Assembly (NCBI RefSeq): GCF_005405165.1
Contig: NZ_BJDN01000011.1
Coordinates: 1-64,000 of the forward strand
From: Loigolactobacillus binensis
Lineage (GTDB): Bacteria > Bacillota > Bacilli > Lactobacillales > Lactobacillaceae
Length of the DNA: 64,000 nucleotides
Reading direction: 5' to 3'
The position numbers and the translations under genes were made by a program. Position 1 is the stretch's first letter; each line of letters starts with the position of its first letter. A model generated the notes under the pieces. The model was not told the origin of the DNA and did not search any database. It saw only the letters and a list, made by a program, of their open reading frames with translations. Shown here piece after piece: positions 35,927-46,854 of this stretch.

Positions 35927-36316
35927 TTATTTATTTTGTTGCTGTTGCGTTAATAAATCGCGAATTTCTTTCAGATATTCTTCTTCCTTAGTTGGTGGTG
36001 TTTCTGCTGCAGCGGTTTCGTGGGCCGCTAGATTCCGCAGTTTGGTAATGCCTTTTAGCAGTAGGAAAATGACGAAAGCGATCACGATAAAGTTGATCAC
36101 GTCATTTAGAAACGCACCGACTTTGAATTGCGCCGTGCCTAAAGTCAAAACGATGCCAGATAGATCGACTTTACCTACGAACAAGGCCAGTAGTGGATTG
36201 ATCAGGTTAGTGGTCAGTGACTTGACGATCGTGGTAAAGGCGCCACCAACGATCACGGCCACCGCCAGATCCATTACGTTGCCGCGCATCAAAAAGTCCC
36301 GAAATTCTTTTAACAT
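35927..36316 (-). CDS. mscL: large-conductance mechanosensitive channel
   Basis: A 129-residue MscL that opens under membrane tension to release solutes on osmotic downshock. LKEFRDFLMRGNVMDLAVAVIVGGAF is the N-terminal amphipathic helix and TM1, VINFIVIAFVIFLLLKGI is TM2, and a charged helix (EEEYLKEIRDLLTQQ) ends it. GGGGG precedes the ATG. Monocistronic. Confidence 0.96.
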   Translation of the reverse strand: MLKEFRDFLMRGNVMDLAVAVIVGGAFTTIVKSLTTNLINPLLALFVGKVDLSGIVLTLGTAQFKVGAFLNDVINFIVIAFVIFLLLKGITKLRNLAAHETAAAETPPTKEEEYLKEIRDLLTQQQQNK

Positions 36317-36472
36317 ACTAAAACCCCCTTGTTAAAATAAGTATAACTAAAAAAGTAGCAGAACCCAATCACAACGCGTCATTTTAGCGCGGGCAACGAA
36401 TTAACTTGCGTGGTGCGCTGAGTTAGGCTAACATAAGCGTTATTGTGAACACAGAAAAACGGAGGCAGGATA

Positions 36473-37549
36473 ATGGCAAAAACGTCCATTTATGGATTGA
36501 ACAAACAAGATTTAATTGATTGGTTTATTGAACATGGTGACAAAAAATTTCGGGCAACGCAGGCGTGGGATTGGCTTTATATCAAACGGGTAACTAGTTT
36601 TGCAGCGATGACAAACCTGTCTAAGGCAACAATCGCATTATTGGAAGAAAATTTTGATTTTACCCCCTTAAAATCATTGGTGGTTCAAGAATCTAAAGAT
36701 GGCGAAACCGCTAAGTATTTATTTGAGTTAGAAGATAAATTAATGATCGAAACTGTTTTAATGCGCCACGACTACGGTTTATCCGTCTGCGTGACCACGC
36801 AGGTCGGCTGCAACATTGGCTGTACCTTCTGCGCCAGTGGCCTAGTTAAGAAGCAGCGGGATTTGACCGCCGGCGAAATTGTGGCCCAAGTCGTCCAAAT
36901 TCAACGGCATTTAGATGAAAAAGGTGAAGGCGAGCGGGTCAGCCACATTGTCGTTATGGGCATTGGTGAACCGTTCGATAACTTTGACAACGTGATGAAG
37001 TTCTTAGAAATTGTTAACGATCAAAAAGGCCTAGAGATCGGGGCGCGCCACATTACCGTTTCCACCAGCGGTTTAGCCAACAAAATTCGTGACTTTGCGG
37101 ACCGGGATACGCAGGTCAATCTAGCAATTTCGTTGCACGCACCTAACGATGAGTTACGTAGCAAGATCATGCGGATCAACCGCACTTGGAATTTAGACAA
37201 GCTATTCGCTGCGGTGCATTATTATCTGGCCGCAACTAACCGCCGGATCACGTTTGAATACATCATGCTTAATGATGTTAATGATCACCCAGAAGAAGCG
37301 CTACAATTGGCGGCCTTGTTGAAGAATATCCGTCATTTGGCTTACGTCAATTTGATTCCGTATAATCCAGTTGCAGAACACGATCAATATTCACGTAGTC
37401 CCAAAAAGCACGTTATGGCGTTTTATGACACCCTGAAAAAACAGGGGATCAACGTTCAGATCCGCCGTGAATTTGGCACGGAGATCGACGCTGCTTGTGG
37501 CCAGTTGCGGACCGAAAAAATGAAGGAACTAGACCAGTTGCAGAAGTAA
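36473..37549 (+). CDS. rlmN: 23S rRNA/tRNA adenine-C2 methyltransferase
   Basis: A radical-SAM enzyme of 358 residues that methylates A2503 of 23S rRNA and A37 of some tRNAs. The cluster-binding [23 protein letters not shown] and the C-terminal catalytic Cys (IDAACGQLR) are all present. The sequence follows RlmN rather than Cfr. CGGAGG precedes the ATG. Monocistronic with a strong terminator. Confidence 0.95.
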   Translation: MAKTSIYGLNKQDLIDWFIEHGDKKFRATQAWDWLYIKRVTSFAAMTNLSKATIALLEENFDFTPLKSLVVQESKDGETAKYLFELEDKLMIETVLMRHDYGLSVCVTTQVGCNIGCTFCASGLVKKQRDLTAGEIVAQVVQIQRHLDEKGEGERVSHIVVMGIGEPFDNFDNVMKFLEIVNDQKGLEIGARHITVSTSGLANKIRDFADRDTQVNLAISLHAPNDELRSKIMRINRTWNLDKLFAAVHYYLAATNRRITFEYIMLNDVNDHPEEALQLAALLKNIRHLAYVNLIPYNPVAEHDQYSRSPKKHVMAFYDTLKKQGINVQIRREFGTEIDAACGQLRTEKMKELDQLQK

Positions 37550-37577
37550 CTATTGTTTTAAGTGTTCCCTTGACGAT

Positions 37578-37629
37578 AAAAGCGTGCCTAGCTGAACTTA
37601 AATTTTAAGTTCAATTAGGCACGCTTTTT
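37578..37629 (+). terminator. intrinsic terminator of rlmN
   Basis: A long stem: AAAAGCGTGCCTA and TGAACTTAAA pair with their complements, with a small internal loop and a T-run. Confidence 0.9.
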
Positions 37630-37633
37630 ACTT

Positions 37634-37705
37634 TGGCGAACAGGCGTAAACAACGGCTGCTTGCTAAATTCAGTTATTAAGAACGGGTGCCAGTGGGGTA
37701 TTGAT
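37634..37705. repeat. R2 submodule C fragment
   Basis: About 70 bp matching the 3' half of submodule C (ACAACGGCTGCTTGCTAAAT, TTAGTTATTAAGAACG-like, GTGCCAGTG), comparable with 8010-8070 and 29355-29400. It has no partner module and looks like a relic. The remaining 170 bp up to the Nudix gene show nothing I can assign. Confidence 0.6.
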
Positions 37706-37878
37706 CGGTTGTAACGCAGCTACTAGTTTATTTAGCGTATTTTAAGTTGAATTCATTTTTCCACTGGCCACTCGGCAATGAGTCAGCTACAATATAGATA
37801 ATTTCAACATTAGCCTTAAGTCAGGCTAGTGCGCCAAATCTGCACGCTTTTTTAAACACACGCTAGGAGGAATTAATT

Positions 37879-38331
37879 GTGGACGAAATTGTTTTTGGTG
37901 AACGCGATCCTAAGTTAACTTATAAAACGCGAATCGGTGCGTATGTGGTCGTGCCGGATGCCGCCAAGCAGCAAATTTTAGTCGTTGAGCCGCCTAACCA
38001 TACCTTTTTGCTACCAGGTGGCGGCATTGAGCCTGGTGAATCTGATGTTGAAACGATTGCCCGTGAATTGATCGAAGAGGTCGGGGGCACTTTGCAGATC
38101 ACCGCTTATTTGGGCCGAGCTAGTGAATATTTTTATTCCACTTGGCGCAAACAGGCCTATTATCATCCCGCCCATTTTTATGCCGGAACGGGTTTAGTCA
38201 AAACCCAAGCGCCACTGGAAGGTGATTTTAATCAGATCAAATGGCTACCGTTAGCTGAAGCCGCGCAAAAGCTAAAACGGCCAACACATCGGTGGGCGTT
38301 AGCGCAGTGGTGCCGGCAACAAGCGCTTTAA
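37879..38331 (+). CDS. Nudix hydrolase
   Basis: A 150-residue Nudix protein: GGGIEPGESDVETIARELIEEVGG (split over residues 53-76) is a full Nudix box. IGAYVVVPDAAKQQILVVE precedes it. The substrate is unknown; nucleotide sugars or oxidised nucleotides are possible. It starts at GTG after AGGAGG and its end overlaps the convergent HD gene by four bases. Confidence 0.87.
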   Translation: MDEIVFGERDPKLTYKTRIGAYVVVPDAAKQQILVVEPPNHTFLLPGGGIEPGESDVETIARELIEEVGGTLQITAYLGRASEYFYSTWRKQAYYHPAHFYAGTGLVKTQAPLEGDFNQIKWLPLAEAAQKLKRPTHRWALAQWCRQQAL

Positions 38332-39674
38332 GGCACCAAAGTTCCGTTTAAAATATGACTTTGAAATGCTTGATAAGTTGAGGCGAATAGGTTGCCGGTG
38401 TTTTCGCGGGTCAACATTTCCTTAGGGAAGAAAAAGCGTTCATCCCCCGTCATTTTGCCGCTGATCGCCGCCACAATATCACTTAGCGTTGACAATTCGA
38501 TCAAGCTGCCATCTGGTTGGCTGATCTCGATTTGCGTTTTGGGATTTGCGGCGTGCGGATCATAGGCATCGTAAGGCAGATCGTAGCTGTTATTGATCGC
38601 AGTATAATAGGTGGTATCATAGCCGACAGCGGCGATCAATTGGCGCATCTTGGGCAGCATGCTTTGCGTTTTTTCGGTGACACTCACGGATTTAAGCGGC
38701 CGCCGGTTTAAGAAGCGGCTGGCCAGATCACTTAGGATCGGGTCGTCGAAATCCTGCCACTGAATGAAGTAGGTGGTCAGCACCCCATCATCTAATTTAA
38801 GGTAATCAGCTAAAGTGAAGTCGTTTTCCAAAAATGGCAACAACAAATGGGGTACATTTTCGGCGGGGAGGGCGCCTTCTTCATACAACGTTTTCGCCCG
38901 CTGCAGTAAATGCTGTAGGATCATTTCCATTGAGCGGGAAACCGGATGAAAATAAACCTGTAAGTACATTTGGAAGCGGCTGAGAATGTAGTCTTCAACT
39001 GCGTGCATGCCGTCCATGGAAAAGGCGATCCCTTCCTTATACGGGCGCATAACCCGCAGAATTCGCGTTAGATCGAATTTACCATATTCAGTGCCGGTGT
39101 TGTAAGCATCGCGTAACAAATAATCCATCCGATCGGCGTCGATTTGGCTGGAGATCATTTGCACAACTTGGGGATTAGGGTAGTCGTGGGTGATCACACT
39201 GGCGACCTGCTCAGGGAAATCTGGGCTGACGCGTTGCAAAACGGCATTGACCTCGGTGGTTGGATCCGTTAAAACCGCAACGGTGATTTGTTCGTGATTG
39301 GTTTTGAAAATATGCTCAAAAGTATGCGAGTAGGGGCCATGACCGATATCGTGTAACAGAGCCGCACATAAGGCAACTAAACGTTCGTGGTCGTCCCATA
39401 AGCCGTCACCAGGCTTTTGCGTTGGAAAATTACGCTGAAAGTTATCACAGATCTGCCGGGCAATTTCGTACACGCCAACCGAATGACTGAAGCGACTGTG
39501 TTCAGCACCGTGAAAAGTAAATGAGGCCGTCCCTAATTGTTTGATGCGCCGTAAACGTTGAAATTCTTTGGTATTGATCAAGTCTAAAATAACTTGATGC
39601 TGCACGTGAATATAATTATGCACCGGGTCGCGCAAAACTTTTTCACGGGGTAAAATTTGATTACGATAATCCAT
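38328..39674 (-). CDS. HD-domain phosphohydrolase (YwfO-like)
   Basis: A 448-residue HD protein: HSRFSHSVGVYEIA and LLHDIGHGPYSHTFEH give the metal-binding H...HD...D set of dGTPase/SAMHD1-like enzymes, and SSQIDADRMDYLLRDAYNTGTEYG the later Asp. It likely hydrolyses dNTPs. The C-terminal 150 residues are less conserved. The start ATG follows AAGGAAG. Monocistronic on the minus strand. Confidence 0.88.
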   Translation of the reverse strand: MDYRNQILPREKVLRDPVHNYIHVQHQVILDLINTKEFQRLRRIKQLGTASFTFHGAEHSRFSHSVGVYEIARQICDNFQRNFPTQKPGDGLWDDHERLVALCAALLHDIGHGPYSHTFEHIFKTNHEQITVAVLTDPTTEVNAVLQRVSPDFPEQVASVITHDYPNPQVVQMISSQIDADRMDYLLRDAYNTGTEYGKFDLTRILRVMRPYKEGIAFSMDGMHAVEDYILSRFQMYLQVYFHPVSRSMEMILQHLLQRAKTLYEEGALPAENVPHLLLPFLENDFTLADYLKLDDGVLTTYFIQWQDFDDPILSDLASRFLNRRPLKSVSVTEKTQSMLPKMRQLIAAVGYDTTYYTAINNSYDLPYDAYDPHAANPKTQIEISQPDGSLIELSTLSDIVAAISGKMTGDERFFFPKEMLTRENTGNLFASTYQAFQSHILNGTLVP

Positions 39675-39974
39675 AATAACTTCCTTTGATTGATTTTTTA
39701 AGGGCTGCGCGTTGCAATATTAACAAAGCGGCCACTAGTTAAGTACTTTCAGTAATTTTATAAAAGCTGCCTGTGAGCCGCACGTAAATCCGGCGTAGTT
39801 CCAGCTGTTCAGGAGCTCAATACTTTTGCACACACCGCCTTGCGCTGGTGTCTGATCACCTCATTATACCTTTTCCGTAAAGTCCCTGCGACTACTTGAA
39901 GTTGGATAGTACGCAGAAAGTGGCGGGACTGATATAATGAATCTATAGACTTTGAAAAAAGGTGGCAATAAATT

Positions 39975-40421
39975 ATGGATCTTTCAACAAGCTTACCGAT
40001 CATGATTCATTTAGAGACGGTGGTACAACAAGCTGGTGACTCGACACAGCATATTTTTGATGAACCTGGCCAGTTAGTGCAGGTGGGGCGGGCCCTCTAT
40101 ATTCGGTATAAAGAAACATCCGAAGACGACGGCACACCGATTCCGGTGACGATGAAGTTGGAGGCTGATGGCGATGTTAAACTCACGCGTGGTGAGCAAA
40201 AAGGTAACCAGCGGCTACAATTACATTTTAGTCGTAACACCCGCGTTATCGCCCGTTACCAAACGCCATATGGTGTGATCCCGATTGAAACGGTCACGCC
40301 GCGACTAGATATGCGGATCAAGGAACAGCCGGTTTCTGGAGAGATTTACATTGAATATCAATTGTTTGCTGGCAGCGATCATCTCGGCGATTATCAATTG
40401 CGACTTGTTTTTACGGCTTGA
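39975..40421 (+). CDS. DUF1934 family protein (YwiB-like)
   Basis: A 148-residue small beta-barrel protein: LETVVQQAGDSTQHIFDEPG, ALYIRYKETSED and SGEIYIEYQLFAGSDHLGDYQLRL are typical of DUF1934, found next to rpoE or argS in many Firmicutes. No function is established. AAAGGTGG precedes the ATG. Separated from rpoE by an R2-derived module. Confidence 0.85.
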   Translation: MDLSTSLPIMIHLETVVQQAGDSTQHIFDEPGQLVQVGRALYIRYKETSEDDGTPIPVTMKLEADGDVKLTRGEQKGNQRLQLHFSRNTRVIARYQTPYGVIPIETVTPRLDMRIKEQPVSGEIYIEYQLFAGSDHLGDYQLRLVFTA

Positions 40422-40464
40422 TATTGCTTTTTCAAATTTGGCATAGTATGATGTAGGATAGACT

Positions 40465-40575
40465 GCAGAGCCGTGCTCCTTGCGGTGACCGCAACGGTTT
40501 GAGTGGGGGAAACGCAGTTGTGAACTTTGCAACTGCGTTCCTTAAACTGGCCACAAGAATGGCTACTGCCTGAAA
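40465..40575. repeat. R2 submodule E, solitary copy
   Basis: Nested hairpins AACGCAGTTG/CAACTGCGTT (40511-40539) and GCGGTGACCGC. It matches, in reverse orientation, the E insert inside R2 copy 3 (about 29184-29268): both carry ATTCTTGTGGC, the CAACTGCG hairpin and the CGGTCACCGCAAG block. It lies between DUF1934 and rpoE without the rest of R2, so it can exist on its own. Confidence 0.7.
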
Positions 40576-40646
40576 TAGCAGCACCTTATTGGTGGCCTTG
40601 AGCCGATAAACTAACATTAATAGCGGCGTGAAAGGACGTGTACCTG

Positions 40647-41288
40647 TTGGAACTCGACGTTTTTAAAGGACAGAAAAAAAACGAATTATCAATGATCGAA
40701 GTGGCACATGCGATCTTAGAACAAAAAGGGGATGTTTTACCTTTTGCCGACCTAGTCAATGCCATTCAAAAATATTTAGGTGAAAGTGATGAGGAAGTCC
40801 GTAATCGGCTGTCACAATTTTATACGGATCTAAATGTTGATGGTAGCTTTATTTCATTGGGTGAAAACGTGTGGGGTCTACGTTCGTGGTACCCATTCGA
40901 TTCAGTAGATGAAGAAGTCAACCATCCAGAAGACGAAGAAGATCAACCACAGCGCAAGCGGCGCAAGAAGGTCAATGCCTTTTTAGCTGACGTCAGTGAT
41001 GATGACGATGTGATCGACTATAACGATGATGATCCTGAAGACGATGACGATGATCTCGACGATGAAGAAGATTATGTTGACGACGATGACGATACCGGCG
41101 TTAGCGATCATACTGATCATGATCTGTTAGCCAACGTTGACGATGATAGCGATGATGCACCAGACGAAAGTTTGCCGGATGGTATTGAAGGTGAATTAGC
41201 TGAGTTTGATGATGATGATCTCGACGCGGACGATGACGATGACTTCGGTACCGCCACGGACGCAGATGATGATGACGATAAAGCTTAA
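40647..41288 (+). CDS. rpoE: RNA polymerase delta subunit
   Basis: A 213-residue delta subunit: a folded N-terminal domain ([21 protein letters not shown] ... [13 protein letters not shown], split over residues 7-95) and a very acidic C-terminal tail of Asp runs, which displaces nucleic acid from polymerase and speeds recycling. A GTG at 40638 is one base after AAAGGA; TTG 40647 has correct spacing and gives the family start MELDVFKGQ. Upstream of pyrG as in Bacillus. Confidence 0.95.
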   Translation: MELDVFKGQKKNELSMIEVAHAILEQKGDVLPFADLVNAIQKYLGESDEEVRNRLSQFYTDLNVDGSFISLGENVWGLRSWYPFDSVDEEVNHPEDEEDQPQRKRRKKVNAFLADVSDDDDVIDYNDDDPEDDDDDLDDEEDYVDDDDDTGVSDHTDHDLLANVDDDSDDAPDESLPDGIEGELAEFDDDDLDADDDDDFGTATDADDDDDKA

Positions 41289-41312
41289 TTGCTTGTTCTT
41301 GAAATTGAATGC

Positions 41313-41341
41313 TTGACGCTTAAGTGATTTCCATGTATTAT
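41313..41341 (+). promoter_or_regulatory. pyrG promoter
   Basis: -35 TTGACG (41313-41318), a 17-bp spacer and -10 TATTAT (41336-41341), each 5 of 6. The start site eight bases on is GGGC at 41349. Confidence 0.8.
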
Positions 41342-41348
41342 ATTGCTT

Positions 41349-41427
41349 GGGCGCTTTACAAGTATTTGTAAAGCCAATGAACGGTTATGATAAGCTCCCT
41401 ATTCTAAGGAATGGGGAGCTTATTTTT
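41349..41427 (+). promoter_or_regulatory. pyrG: pyrG leader attenuator (CTP-sensing, reiterative-G type)
   Basis: The transcript should begin GGGCGC. A hairpin GCTTTACAA/TTGTAAAGC follows at 41353-41374, then an intrinsic terminator TAAGCTCCC/GGGAGCTTA (41391-41422) with a T-rich tail. In Bacillus pyrG, low CTP makes polymerase stutter at GGG, and the extra Gs pair with the pyrimidine-rich 5' arm of the terminator. Every element needed for that (GGGC start, CTCCCTATTC arm) is seen here. Confidence 0.78.
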
Positions 41428-41431
41428 ATTT

Positions 41432-41599
41432 TGAGAGTGTTTTGAAAGGCGCCTAGGTTATGGAGTTTAGCCTAGCTTACTGATAAGATACGCGTAGCGG
41501 ATCGTTCAGCAAGCGTAGCTAGACGCAATAACCTGCCTTTCAAAACACGTTTACGTTGAATTTGCTATGAGCGAATGACAAAAACGTGGCCCACTCTCA
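41432..41599. repeat. R1 structured repeat, copy 3 (in the pyrG leader)
   Basis: Perfect 8-bp ends TGAGAGTG/CACTCTCA. The main stem GTGTTTTGAAAGGC (41437-41450) pairs perfectly with GCCTTTCAAAACAC (41535-41548), an inner stem AGGTTAT/ATAACCT follows, and the conserved boxes TTTAGCCTAG and GCGTAGCTA are present. Compared with copies 1 and 2 both arms of the stems have changed together. It lies between the attenuator terminator and pyrG, so it is transcribed in the leader. Confidence 0.8.
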
Positions 41600-41622
41600 G
41601 GTGTTCCCCCGAATAATATTGA

Positions 41623-43236
<1,614 letters not shown>

Positions 43237-43268
43237 GCTTTTTCCAAAATGAACTAAATAGCTTAAAT

Positions 43269-43309
43269 TAGAGGGCTAGCGGCTGATTTAACTGCGGCCC
43301 TCTATTTTT
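43269..43309 (+). terminator. intrinsic terminator of pyrG
   Basis: TAGAGGGC pairs with GCCCTCTA, with inner GC pairing, then TTTTT. The remaining 250 bp up to murA are AT-rich, hold the murA promoter region and show no gene. Confidence 0.85.
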
Positions 43310-43561
43310 GTCAGTTGACAGACGGCTTAAAATTCTGTTAATAAGCTTAAATAACAGATTACAGTAGATGACAAATATTAAGAATTGGTAAAATCATAAA
43401 ACTGGTTTTACTGATTATTTTTCGGTATGGTTAGCCTAGATAAGCTTTGCGGCTGTAAAGAAATTGTTAGAAATTACTAACCAAAGCGGCTAAGGTATTG
43501 TATTTTTAGGTTACATTCTTTATCATTGAAATGATTATAATTGAAGTGAGGAAAGTAGCAT

Positions 43562-44851
43562 ATGAAGAAAATGAGGATCCAAGGTGGCAAACCGCTATCC
43601 GGTACGGTGACGATCGGCGGCGCAAAAAATAGTACCGTTGCGCTAATCCCCGCATCGATCTTAGCTGATACGCCGGTGACACTGGATGGGGTACCTGATA
43701 TTCGGGATGTACATAATTTAATGTCGATCTTGGCATCGATGCACGTGACCTCAACGTTCACTGCGGATATCCTCAAGATCGACCCAACAAAAATTGTACC
43801 TACACCGCTGCCAAATGGGCGCATTAAAAGTTTGCGCGCTTCTTATTATTTTATGGGGGCTTTGTTGGGTAAGTTTGGTGAGGCAATTGTTGGCTTGCCT
43901 GGTGGTGATGATATTGGCCCGCGGCCGATCGACCAACACATTAAGGGCTTTGAAGCGTTAGGTGCGCAAGTTACCAACGAACACGGTGCGATGTACATCA
44001 AGGCACCAGCTGAAGGATTACACGGTGCGCGGATCTTTTTAGATATGGTTTCTGTTGGCGCAACAATCAATATTTTATTGGCTGCAGTTCGCGCAAAGGG
44101 GCGGACGATCATTGAAAATGCCGCTAAGGAACCGGAAATTATTGATCTAGCTACATTTTTAAATAACATGGGCGCGCAGATCCGTGGCGTTGGGACCGAT
44201 ATTATTCGGATCGACGGTGTGGATCGTTTAGAAGCGCATAATTCACATACGATCATCCCTGACCGTATCGAGGCCGGCACTTATTTAGCGATGGCGGCAG
44301 CGGTCGGCAATGGTGTTTTGGTCAAGAATATTATTCCGGAACATTTAGATGCCTTTCTGGCAAAAATGGAAGAAATGGGTGTCCAGCTGGATTATCATGA
44401 AGACAGCATTTACGTAAACCCTTCGGATCATTTGAAAATGGTCCAGATCAAAACCGCCGTTTATCCTGGTTTCGCTACGGATCTACAGCAGCCGATGACG
44501 CCGTTGTTGTTAAAAGCGCGGGGTGAAGGCTTGATCATTGATACGATCTACCCGAAACGGGTCAAGCATATTCCAGAGTTGATCCGGATGGGCGCTGATA
44601 TCACCATTGAAAATGATGTGATCATTCTGCATCACGCTGACCAACTTTACGGCGCTGAGGTTTCGGCTGACGAAATTCGGGCTGGGGCGTGTTTAATGAC
44701 GGCAGGGCTGATGGCGCAAGGTGAAACCGTGATCAGCAACGTGGAAAATATTTTGCGCGGATATGAACGGGTCGTTGATAAACTACGTGGTCTTGGTGCA
44801 CAAGTTGAAATTGTGGATGATGTCGAGCAAATTTCGATCACATCCCGATAA
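43562..44851 (+). CDS. murA: UDP-N-acetylglucosamine 1-carboxyvinyltransferase
   Basis: First committed step of peptidoglycan synthesis: transfers enolpyruvate from PEP to UDP-GlcNAc. The 429 residues carry the fold and motifs of MurA ([31 protein letters not shown]). The catalytic loop reads [12 protein letters not shown]: Asp116 occupies the place of Cys115 of E. coli MurA. That change keeps activity in other species and prevents alkylation by fosfomycin. GAGGAAAG precedes the ATG. Upstream of rho as in Bacillus. Confidence 0.95.
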   Translation: MKKMRIQGGKPLSGTVTIGGAKNSTVALIPASILADTPVTLDGVPDIRDVHNLMSILASMHVTSTFTADILKIDPTKIVPTPLPNGRIKSLRASYYFMGALLGKFGEAIVGLPGGDDIGPRPIDQHIKGFEALGAQVTNEHGAMYIKAPAEGLHGARIFLDMVSVGATINILLAAVRAKGRTIIENAAKEPEIIDLATFLNNMGAQIRGVGTDIIRIDGVDRLEAHNSHTIIPDRIEAGTYLAMAAAVGNGVLVKNIIPEHLDAFLAKMEEMGVQLDYHEDSIYVNPSDHLKMVQIKTAVYPGFATDLQQPMTPLLLKARGEGLIIDTIYPKRVKHIPELIRMGADITIENDVIILHHADQLYGAEVSADEIRAGACLMTAGLMAQGETVISNVENILRGYERVVDKLRGLGAQVEIVDDVEQISITSR

Positions 44852-44861
44852 AAATAGTAAT

Positions 44862-44920
44862 GGAACGAAAGGTGACGGCTGCGCTGGTAAGCAAAAGCAG
44901 TGCTTTTCGTTCCGTTTTTT
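44862..44920 (+). terminator. intrinsic terminator between murA and rho
   Basis: GGAACGAAA pairs with TTTCGTTCC around an inner GCGCTG/CAGTGC-type stem, then GTTTTTT. rho therefore depends on readthrough or a promoter close to its start. Confidence 0.75.
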
Positions 44921-44949
44921 GTATTAATTTAAATGAACGGAGCAATTTA

Positions 44950-46242
44950 ATGAGCGACTTTTTGACCATGGGCGAATTGGAAAATCAAACCCTGAAAGAA
45001 ATTTATAAGTATGCGCGTGATTTCAAGATTCCTTATTACAGTCAAATGAACAAGAAAGAATTATCCTTGGCCGTGTTGCGGGCACAGGCTAAAAAGCAAG
45101 GTTTTGTTTCAATGGAAGGCGTTTTAGAGATCGTAGGCAGCGAAGGCTTCGGTTTTTTGCGGCCGATCAATTATGGTCCTTCCCAAGAAGATATTTATAT
45201 TTCGGCTTCCCAGATCCGCCGTTTTGGCCTACGCACCGGCGATAAAGTGGTGGGGCGGGCGCGGCCACCTAAGCCGAGTGAACGTTACTATGGGTTGATG
45301 CACGTTGATACCGTTAATGGCAAGAATCCAGAAGAGGCGAAGCAGCGGCCGCATTTTCCTGCTTTGACCGCTTTATATCCGCGACAACAAATTCGCTTAG
45401 CCACCAGTGAACAACAACTGGCCACGCGTTTGATCGACATTTTTGCGCCGATCGGTTTCGGTCAGCGCGGGTTGATCGTGGCGCCACCTAAAGCCGGGAA
45501 AACCAGCTTACTTAAGGCCATCGCAGCCGGTATTGCCCAAAATTATCCGCAGGCGTATTTGATCGTCCTTTTAATTGACGAACGGCCGGAAGAAGTAACG
45601 GATATTGAGCGTTCAGTCAAAGGTGATGTGGTTTCTTCCACCTTTGATCAACAACCGGCCAACCATACGCGTGTGGCCGAATTGGTTTTAGAGCGGGCCG
45701 AACGCTTAGTTGAAGATAAGCAAGACGTGATCATATTACTGGATTCGATCACGCGCCTTACGCGTGCTTATAACTTAACGACACCGTCCAGCGGGCGTAC
45801 CTTATCTGGCGGGCTTGATCCAGCTGCCTTTTATCGGCCGAAGCGTTTCTTTGGTGCGGCCCGTAACATCGAAGAAGGCGGTAGTTTGACTATTTTGGCC
45901 ACAGCGCTGATTGATACGGGTAGCCGAATGGATGATGTGATCTATGAGGAATTCAAGGGAACCGGTAATTTGGAATTACATTTATCCCGGGAATTAGCTG
46001 AACGGCGGATCTTCCCGGCCTTGGACATTAAGCAATCTGGTACCCGTAAGGAAGAATTATTGTTGCCTAAGGCGGAATTAGAGGCCTTGTGGAAGCTTCG
46101 GCGTTCAATGACCGGCGATGCGCTAGATTACACGGAGCCGCTTTTACGCTTTATGCAACGCACATCTGACAATCACGCCTTCTTCCAAAATTTGAATAAA
46201 TTGGATTTAAGAACAACACGAACAAAAAATTTTCATCACTAA
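44950..46242 (+). CDS. rho: transcription termination factor Rho
   Basis: A hexameric RNA-dependent ATPase of 430 residues. The N-terminal helix bundle ([21 protein letters not shown]) and RNA-binding cold-shock fold ([15 protein letters not shown]) precede the ATPase core with Walker [10 protein letters not shown], Walker [12 protein letters not shown] and the Q-loop/R-loop region. The frame opens at 44860 inside the terminator; CGGAG selects the ATG at 44950. Confidence 0.96.
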   Translation: MSDFLTMGELENQTLKEIYKYARDFKIPYYSQMNKKELSLAVLRAQAKKQGFVSMEGVLEIVGSEGFGFLRPINYGPSQEDIYISASQIRRFGLRTGDKVVGRARPPKPSERYYGLMHVDTVNGKNPEEAKQRPHFPALTALYPRQQIRLATSEQQLATRLIDIFAPIGFGQRGLIVAPPKAGKTSLLKAIAAGIAQNYPQAYLIVLLIDERPEEVTDIERSVKGDVVSSTFDQQPANHTRVAELVLERAERLVEDKQDVIILLDSITRLTRAYNLTTPSSGRTLSGGLDPAAFYRPKRFFGAARNIEEGGSLTILATALIDTGSRMDDVIYEEFKGTGNLELHLSRELAERRIFPALDIKQSGTRKEELLLPKAELEALWKLRRSMTGDALDYTEPLLRFMQRTSDNHAFFQNLNKLDLRTTRTKNFHH

Positions 46243-46399
46243 TTGCAAAATTAAGCGGCACATGGTACTATTTATTAGTTGTGTAACCAAATTATCTCTG
46301 TTTCGCAGGCTGGCTTAGGTTTAACTAGTTAGGCTGTTTCCGGCTAACGACGTTAACACGCTAATGTTAGTATGATTCAGGGCAAAGGAGCGAATAGTA

Positions 46400-46672
46400 A
46401 TGAAAAAAGGAATCCATCCAGATTACCATCCCGTCGTTTTCCGTGACTCCCAGACAGGTTTCCAATTCTTGTCCGGCTCAACGAAAACATCTGACCAAAC
46501 GGTTGAATGGGAAGACGGTAACACTTACCCATTAGTTTTAGTTGAAATCAGTTCCGACTCACATCCTTTCTACACCGGCAAGCAGAAGTTCACGCAAGCC
46601 GATGGTGCAGTTGATCGGTTCAACAAAAAATATGGTTTTACCGATGCCAATGCGGCACCTGCTAAAGACTAA
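46400..46672 (+). CDS. rpmE2: 50S ribosomal protein L31 type B
   Basis: A 90-residue L31: [20 protein letters not shown] and [25 protein letters not shown] (in two parts). It lacks the CxxC zinc ligands, so it is the zinc-free B form, the usual one in lactobacilli. AAAGGAG precedes the ATG. Follows rho as in Bacillus. Confidence 0.96.
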   Translation: MKKGIHPDYHPVVFRDSQTGFQFLSGSTKTSDQTVEWEDGNTYPLVLVEISSDSHPFYTGKQKFTQADGAVDRFNKKYGFTDANAAPAKD

Positions 46673-46854
46673 GCAATTGCAATGGACGCCTGATGAAACT
46701 ATGGTTTTGTCGGGGGTCTTATTTTTTTGCTTTAGAATAGGGTGGTTCACTAGCCAGATAAAGCAGTAACCCATCCGCTAGTTCTTGATTATGGTATAAT
46801 CGATTCGCTTTCTAATATTTCCGGTGCAAAAATTGAATTACGAGGTGAGATTTA

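Noticed and set aside
37634..37878. Regulatory RNA before the Nudix gene
   Set aside because: The only recognisable part is a decayed submodule C; no stable structure or promoter-linked hairpin is seen.
40432..40617. 61-codon minus-strand frame before rpoE
   Set aside because: It covers the solitary submodule E hairpins; there is no ribosome-binding site and it resembles repeat DNA elsewhere.
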